From Hyphomonadaceae bacterium (lineage in GTDB: Bacteria > Pseudomonadota > Alphaproteobacteria > Caulobacterales > Aquidulcibacteraceae): a DNA stretch of 64,000 nt. The translations under genes were made by a program, and so were the position numbers. Of this stretch, positions 61,508 through 64,000 are shown piece by piece. Location of the stretch: assembly GCA_022841905.1 (NCBI GenBank), contig JALHQO010000013.1, positions 34,241-98,240 of the forward strand. Reading direction: 5' to 3'. The stretch's first letter is position 1; each line of letters opens with the position of its first letter. The notes under the pieces are model-generated. The model searched no databases. It was not told where the DNA came from and was given only the letters and a program-made list of their open reading frames with translations.

Positions 61508-62341
61508 TCAATTCGACATGAGCACCGGCAGCAGCGGCTCGCTAAGAACGGAGACCGTTACGCCGCCCAACAGATATTCTTGCGCTGGCAGCGTAGCGTA
61601 GGCGCCCATGACCAAGAGCCCCGCGCCGCGCGCGATCGCTGTCTCCATGATGAAACGGCCTCGCGCCCGATCTTCGCTGTCGAGCATCTCCCAGGTCGCT
61701 TCGATGCCGTGGCTGATGATGTATTCCGCAGCGTCCTGCGTGGCTTCGGCGCGCGGCAGTTTCTTGGCGCCGAGCACGGAGAATACAATGATGTGCTTGG
61801 CGCGCTTGAGCAGGGGGAGCGCGCCCGACATGACGCGGCTCGCCGGTTCGCTGTGGTCCCAAGCCACCGCGATGGTCTCAAAATTCAAGTTGAACGGACG
61901 GCTGAGGGGTAGGATCAAGAGCGGGCGGCCGCTGTCGAAGAGAAGTTGCTCGGCCAGTTGGCGTGAAGATGCGTCAAAGTCAGGCAGACCCAACATCGAG
62001 AAATCATGCGTACGCGCCGCCATCACAACCGCGCGCTCGCCGTCACCCAGTCCGTTGAGAATCTCGATCAGACGAACGCTAACGTTGGCGCTCGCGCCGG
62101 CGCTGGTGACGGCTTCGCGCAAGGCGACGGTGTCGGCGGCCATTTCTGCGTTGAACTCTGCCACGGGCAGATGGGCATATTCGCGCGCTAGCCAGTGCGC
62201 AGGCAGGTTTGCCCTGGTCTGCGCCACAGATACGGTCAGCGCCGCATCGCCGACGCGCGCCAAGAGTATCGCAGCCTCAATAGCAGCTGTTGGCTTGGGC
62301 TGTTGCCCAGCGGGAAGGATCAGGTGAATTCGACCCGTCAT
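61508..62341 (-). CDS. Universal stress protein (tandem UspA-like)
   Basis: A 277-residue USP with two alpha/beta units: the N-terminal half is diverged, while the C-terminal half (about 140-277) has the typical FETIAVAWDHSEPASRVMSGALPLL and ARGAGLLVMGAYATLPAQEYLLGGVTVSVL, including the Gly-rich ATP-binding loop in changed form. A GAAGGAG Shine-Dalgarno sequence precedes the ATG. Leader RNA copy D lies about 60 bases upstream. It is followed by a small ORF and a TerB-like gene, forming a stress operon. Confidence 0.9.
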   Translation of the reverse strand: MTGRIHLILPAGQQPKPTAAIEAAILLARVGDAALTVSVAQTRANLPAHWLAREYAHLPVAEFNAEMAADTVALREAVTSAGASANVSVRLIEILNGLGDGERAVVMAARTHDFSMLGLPDFDASSRQLAEQLLFDSGRPLLILPLSRPFNLNFETIAVAWDHSEPASRVMSGALPLLKRAKHIIVFSVLGAKKLPRAEATQDAAEYIISHGIEATWEMLDSEDRARGRFIMETAIARGAGLLVMGAYATLPAQEYLLGGVTVSVLSEPLLPVLMSN

Positions 62342-62402
62342 TGTTGTGCTCCTTCGATTGGGCGCGTTCCGCGCTCAAACTGAAAGAGCTGACGCGGACA
62401 CG

Positions 62403-62456
62403 CCGCGGCTCGACATCGCGATCGGCATCGATCGCCAGAGGGGCCCGTTCCGCTGT
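62403..62456 (-). promoter_or_regulatory. Conserved structured leader RNA, copy D (USP)
   Basis: On the minus strand: outer stem GCGG/CCGC with imperfect continuation, block GGGCCCCTCTG, a perfect inner hairpin GCGATCG-ATGC-CGATCGC and GATGTCG. The inner stem is wholly different from copies A to C but fully paired, the strongest single sign of covariation. A short GCGCG-GAA-CGCGC hairpin follows, 9 bases before the AAGGAG site of the universal stress protein gene. Confidence 0.75.
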
Positions 62457-62828
62457 TGGCGACCTGGGCGCCGGCCATGCTGAGCACAAGCTCACTTGCG
62501 ATTGAGAGAAGCAATTATAGCAATCGAAGCGATACGCTATGGAGTATCGCCGCGTGGTTCGCAGGATCAAAGCAACCGTGGAGGGGCTACTGTCGGCGTC
62601 ACTTCGCCAGGACGGGGGCTCCTTGTCGTTGTGGACATCGCATTGGAATGTGAGTGCTTAGGGTGTGATCCACCAGATTATAGCCCGCGTACTTAGGTTG
62701 CCGGGCTTCGATCGAAGTATGCTTACAATTCAAGAAATGATGCTGGTGGCTCACCAAACGAGAGAACAGTTGCGAAGCGGCCGTTCCATTCGGGTGTTTC
62801 AAAAGCAAGGTGCGATGAGGACAATTAG
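62457..62828. other. Divergent intergenic region upstream of USP and mipA
   Basis: A 372-base region between the leader RNA of the USP gene and the MipA/OmpV gene. It should hold promoters for both directions. A GAGGA Shine-Dalgarno sequence stands before mipA. ORFs within it show no homology and poor codon use. No repeat or RNA gene recognised. Confidence 0.5.
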
Positions 62829-63644
62829 ATGAAACGTGCCGCCGGCTTTTTTCTTGCCGCCATGGCGATGACTGGAACCGCAGCCGCTCAGGGTGCGGGG
62901 GATGATGGTTGGCGCGTCACCCTTGGCGCAGGCGGGCTCTACGCGCCGACATACGAGGGCGACGATGATTACCGGCTTTCGCTCCTGCCCAATATTGAGA
63001 TGACTTACAGCGACGTCTTTTTCGCGTCGGTTCAGAATGGCGTCGGCTATCGCCTCATCAATACGCCGACTTTGCGGGCGGGCCCGATCGGTAGGATCAA
63101 GTTCTCGCGCAATGAAGACGGCGAACAGGCGTTTGCGGTCAGCGGCGAGGACACCGACGATCTTCGGGGGCTCGGCGATGTCGACACCAGCGTCGAACTG
63201 GGCGGGTTTGTCGAATACGAACTGGGGACCGTCACTCTAAGCGGCGAGGTGCGTCAGGCTGTATCGGGTCATGATGGCTGGGTCGGCGATCTGGGCGCGC
63301 GTTGGTCAGGTCGCGGCGAGGTCTGGGGGCGCAGCGTGTCATGGTCAGCGGGGCCGCGCGCGCGTTTCGTCGGCGATGCTTACAATGAGGCGTATTTTGG
63401 CGTGAACGCGGCTCAGGCCGCCGCATCCGGTTTGCCGGTTTATGACGCTTCCGGCGGGCTCTATTCCTACGGGGTAGGCGCGAGCGTGATTGCCCCTTTG
63501 TCGAGCGATCGTAGCTGGGCGCTGGTTTTTGTCGCCGGCTATGATCGGCTAACCGGCGATGCGGGCGACAGTCCGCTCGTGCAACAGCGCGGGGATAATG
63601 ACCAGGCCTCCATCGGTTTGTTCATCGCTCGACGCCTGCCTTGA
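62829..63644 (+). CDS. MipA/OmpV family outer-membrane protein
   Basis: A 271-residue outer-membrane barrel protein with signal peptide (cleaved near AAAQ, residue 21). MipA/OmpV segments are clear: VTLGAGGLYAPTYEGDDDYRLSLLPNIEMTYSDVFFASVQNGVGYRL, GLGDVDTSVELGGFVEYELG, SVSWSAGPRARFVGDAYNEAYFGV and the closing IGLFIARRL. MipA-like proteins are linked to murein enzymes or serve as stress-induced porins. It is divergent from the universal-stress operon. Confidence 0.92.
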   Translation: MKRAAGFFLAAMAMTGTAAAQGAGDDGWRVTLGAGGLYAPTYEGDDDYRLSLLPNIEMTYSDVFFASVQNGVGYRLINTPTLRAGPIGRIKFSRNEDGEQAFAVSGEDTDDLRGLGDVDTSVELGGFVEYELGTVTLSGEVRQAVSGHDGWVGDLGARWSGRGEVWGRSVSWSAGPRARFVGDAYNEAYFGVNAAQAAASGLPVYDASGGLYSYGVGASVIAPLSSDRSWALVFVAGYDRLTGDAGDSPLVQQRGDNDQASIGLFIARRLP

Positions 63645-64000
63645 TCGCGCCGGCGGATGAATTCTCGTTGCGGCGCTTCAGGAAACAGCCGATAGCGCCG
63701 TTGTCGCTGATCACGTGATCGCCTTGTTTGGAGCGAGCCGGTATTTCGCATCGCCTTCTCGTTCACTTAGCGCCACCGCGAAGGGCGACTTTCGGCGATC
63801 GTGAGCCGAATTGACGAGCAGGGCGCCAGCGGCTTGTTTTGAGCGCGCCGGTCGCTCGAAAAATTTCACCGATGGCGCGGGGCTGGCCCTTCCGAGACTC
63901 TCCGCTCTGATGCTGCGAGGGTCTGAACGGCGGTCCGGATACGAGGGCAGGTGCTAGACGCTAGGAAGGGTGCGGACGCGTGAGTAGGGCAGTTGCCGCG
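63645..64000. other. Region after mipA, no gene recognised
   Basis: The last 356 bases contain short ORFs on both strands, none with homology or a credible ribosome site. Scattered short inverted repeats around GGCGATCGTGAGCC and related words are seen, without clear terminator shape. A gene could begin just beyond the window end. Confidence 0.45.

Noticed and set aside
63539..63766. 75-codon minus-strand ORF at the window end
   Set aside because: Arg-rich, overlaps the mipA 3' end, no homology or ribosome site.

Overview
The window is about 64 kb of high-GC chromosomal DNA from an alphaproteobacterium, most likely of the Caulobacterales/Hyphomonadaceae type. The evidence is the lptC-lptA-lptB-rpoN-hpf-ptsN neighbourhood, lipobox proteins and TonB receptors, an isovaleryl-CoA dehydrogenase/methylcrotonyl-CoA carboxylase operon, and a Ku-LigD end-joining pair. 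Placement below class level is inference. I see no rRNA, tRNA or CRISPR array.

Region by region. 1-4 kb: a small membrane protein, a C39-like cysteine-peptidase lipoprotein and a two-subunit 2-oxoacid:ferredoxin oxidoreductase (korAB). 4.2-7.4 kb: divergent hydroxyproline-catabolism genes (D-hydroxyproline dehydrogenase-like; pyrroline-4-hydroxy-2-carboxylate deaminase and 4-hydroxyproline epimerase). 7.4-13.3 kb: DUF72 protein, crotonase, a lipoprotein, LigD and Ku. 13.4-18.7 kb: leucine-degradation operon (isovaleryl-CoA dehydrogenase, MCC beta, a small membrane protein, MCC alpha), with a nested palindromic repeat inside it. 18.7-26.1 kb: envelope and sigma-54 block (acyltransferase-like, ptsN, hpf, rpoN, lptB, lptA, lptC), split by a DMT transporter and a DUF2785 lipoprotein. 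26.3-33.4 kb: PQQ-type sugar dehydrogenase, DUF4168 protein, then a MarR-controlled tyrosine/phenylalanine catabolic operon (HPPD, asparaginase-like lipoprotein, VOC protein, maleylacetoacetate isomerase, fumarylacetoacetase family). Homogentisate dioxygenase is not in the window. 33.4-40.4 kb: SDR, Fe-S photolyase (PhrB/CryB class), DUF2256 protein, RNase D, a TonB receptor with no visible signal peptide and an M49-like metallopeptidase. 40.4-48.5 kb: palindromic repeat, a decayed tyrosine-recombinase gene, a porin-like barrel, small secreted proteins, a LuxR-type regulator, two esterases and a DUF1330 protein.

48.7-63.6 kb is a stress and membrane-homeostasis island: TsaC, YqhA, MATE pump, zinc-ribbon protein, two TerC proteins, Bax-inhibitor-1 protein, LysR regulator, DAG-kinase and phosphoesterase pair, TerB-like protein, universal stress protein and MipA/OmpV. 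The most striking feature here is a repeated, covarying RNA element. It occurs four times within 9 kb, always in minus-strand sense: upstream of a universal stress protein, upstream of a terC gene (with a 19-codon upstream ORF between), and upstream of two paralogous two-gene cassettes. Each cassette encodes a tiny MIHxxGxxHxAxRxK peptide followed by an overlapping DUF465/YdcH-like protein. Each copy is followed by a second hairpin just ahead of a strong Shine-Dalgarno sequence, as expected for a riboswitch or other cis-regulatory RNA. Most of the cassette genes are too short for routine gene calling.
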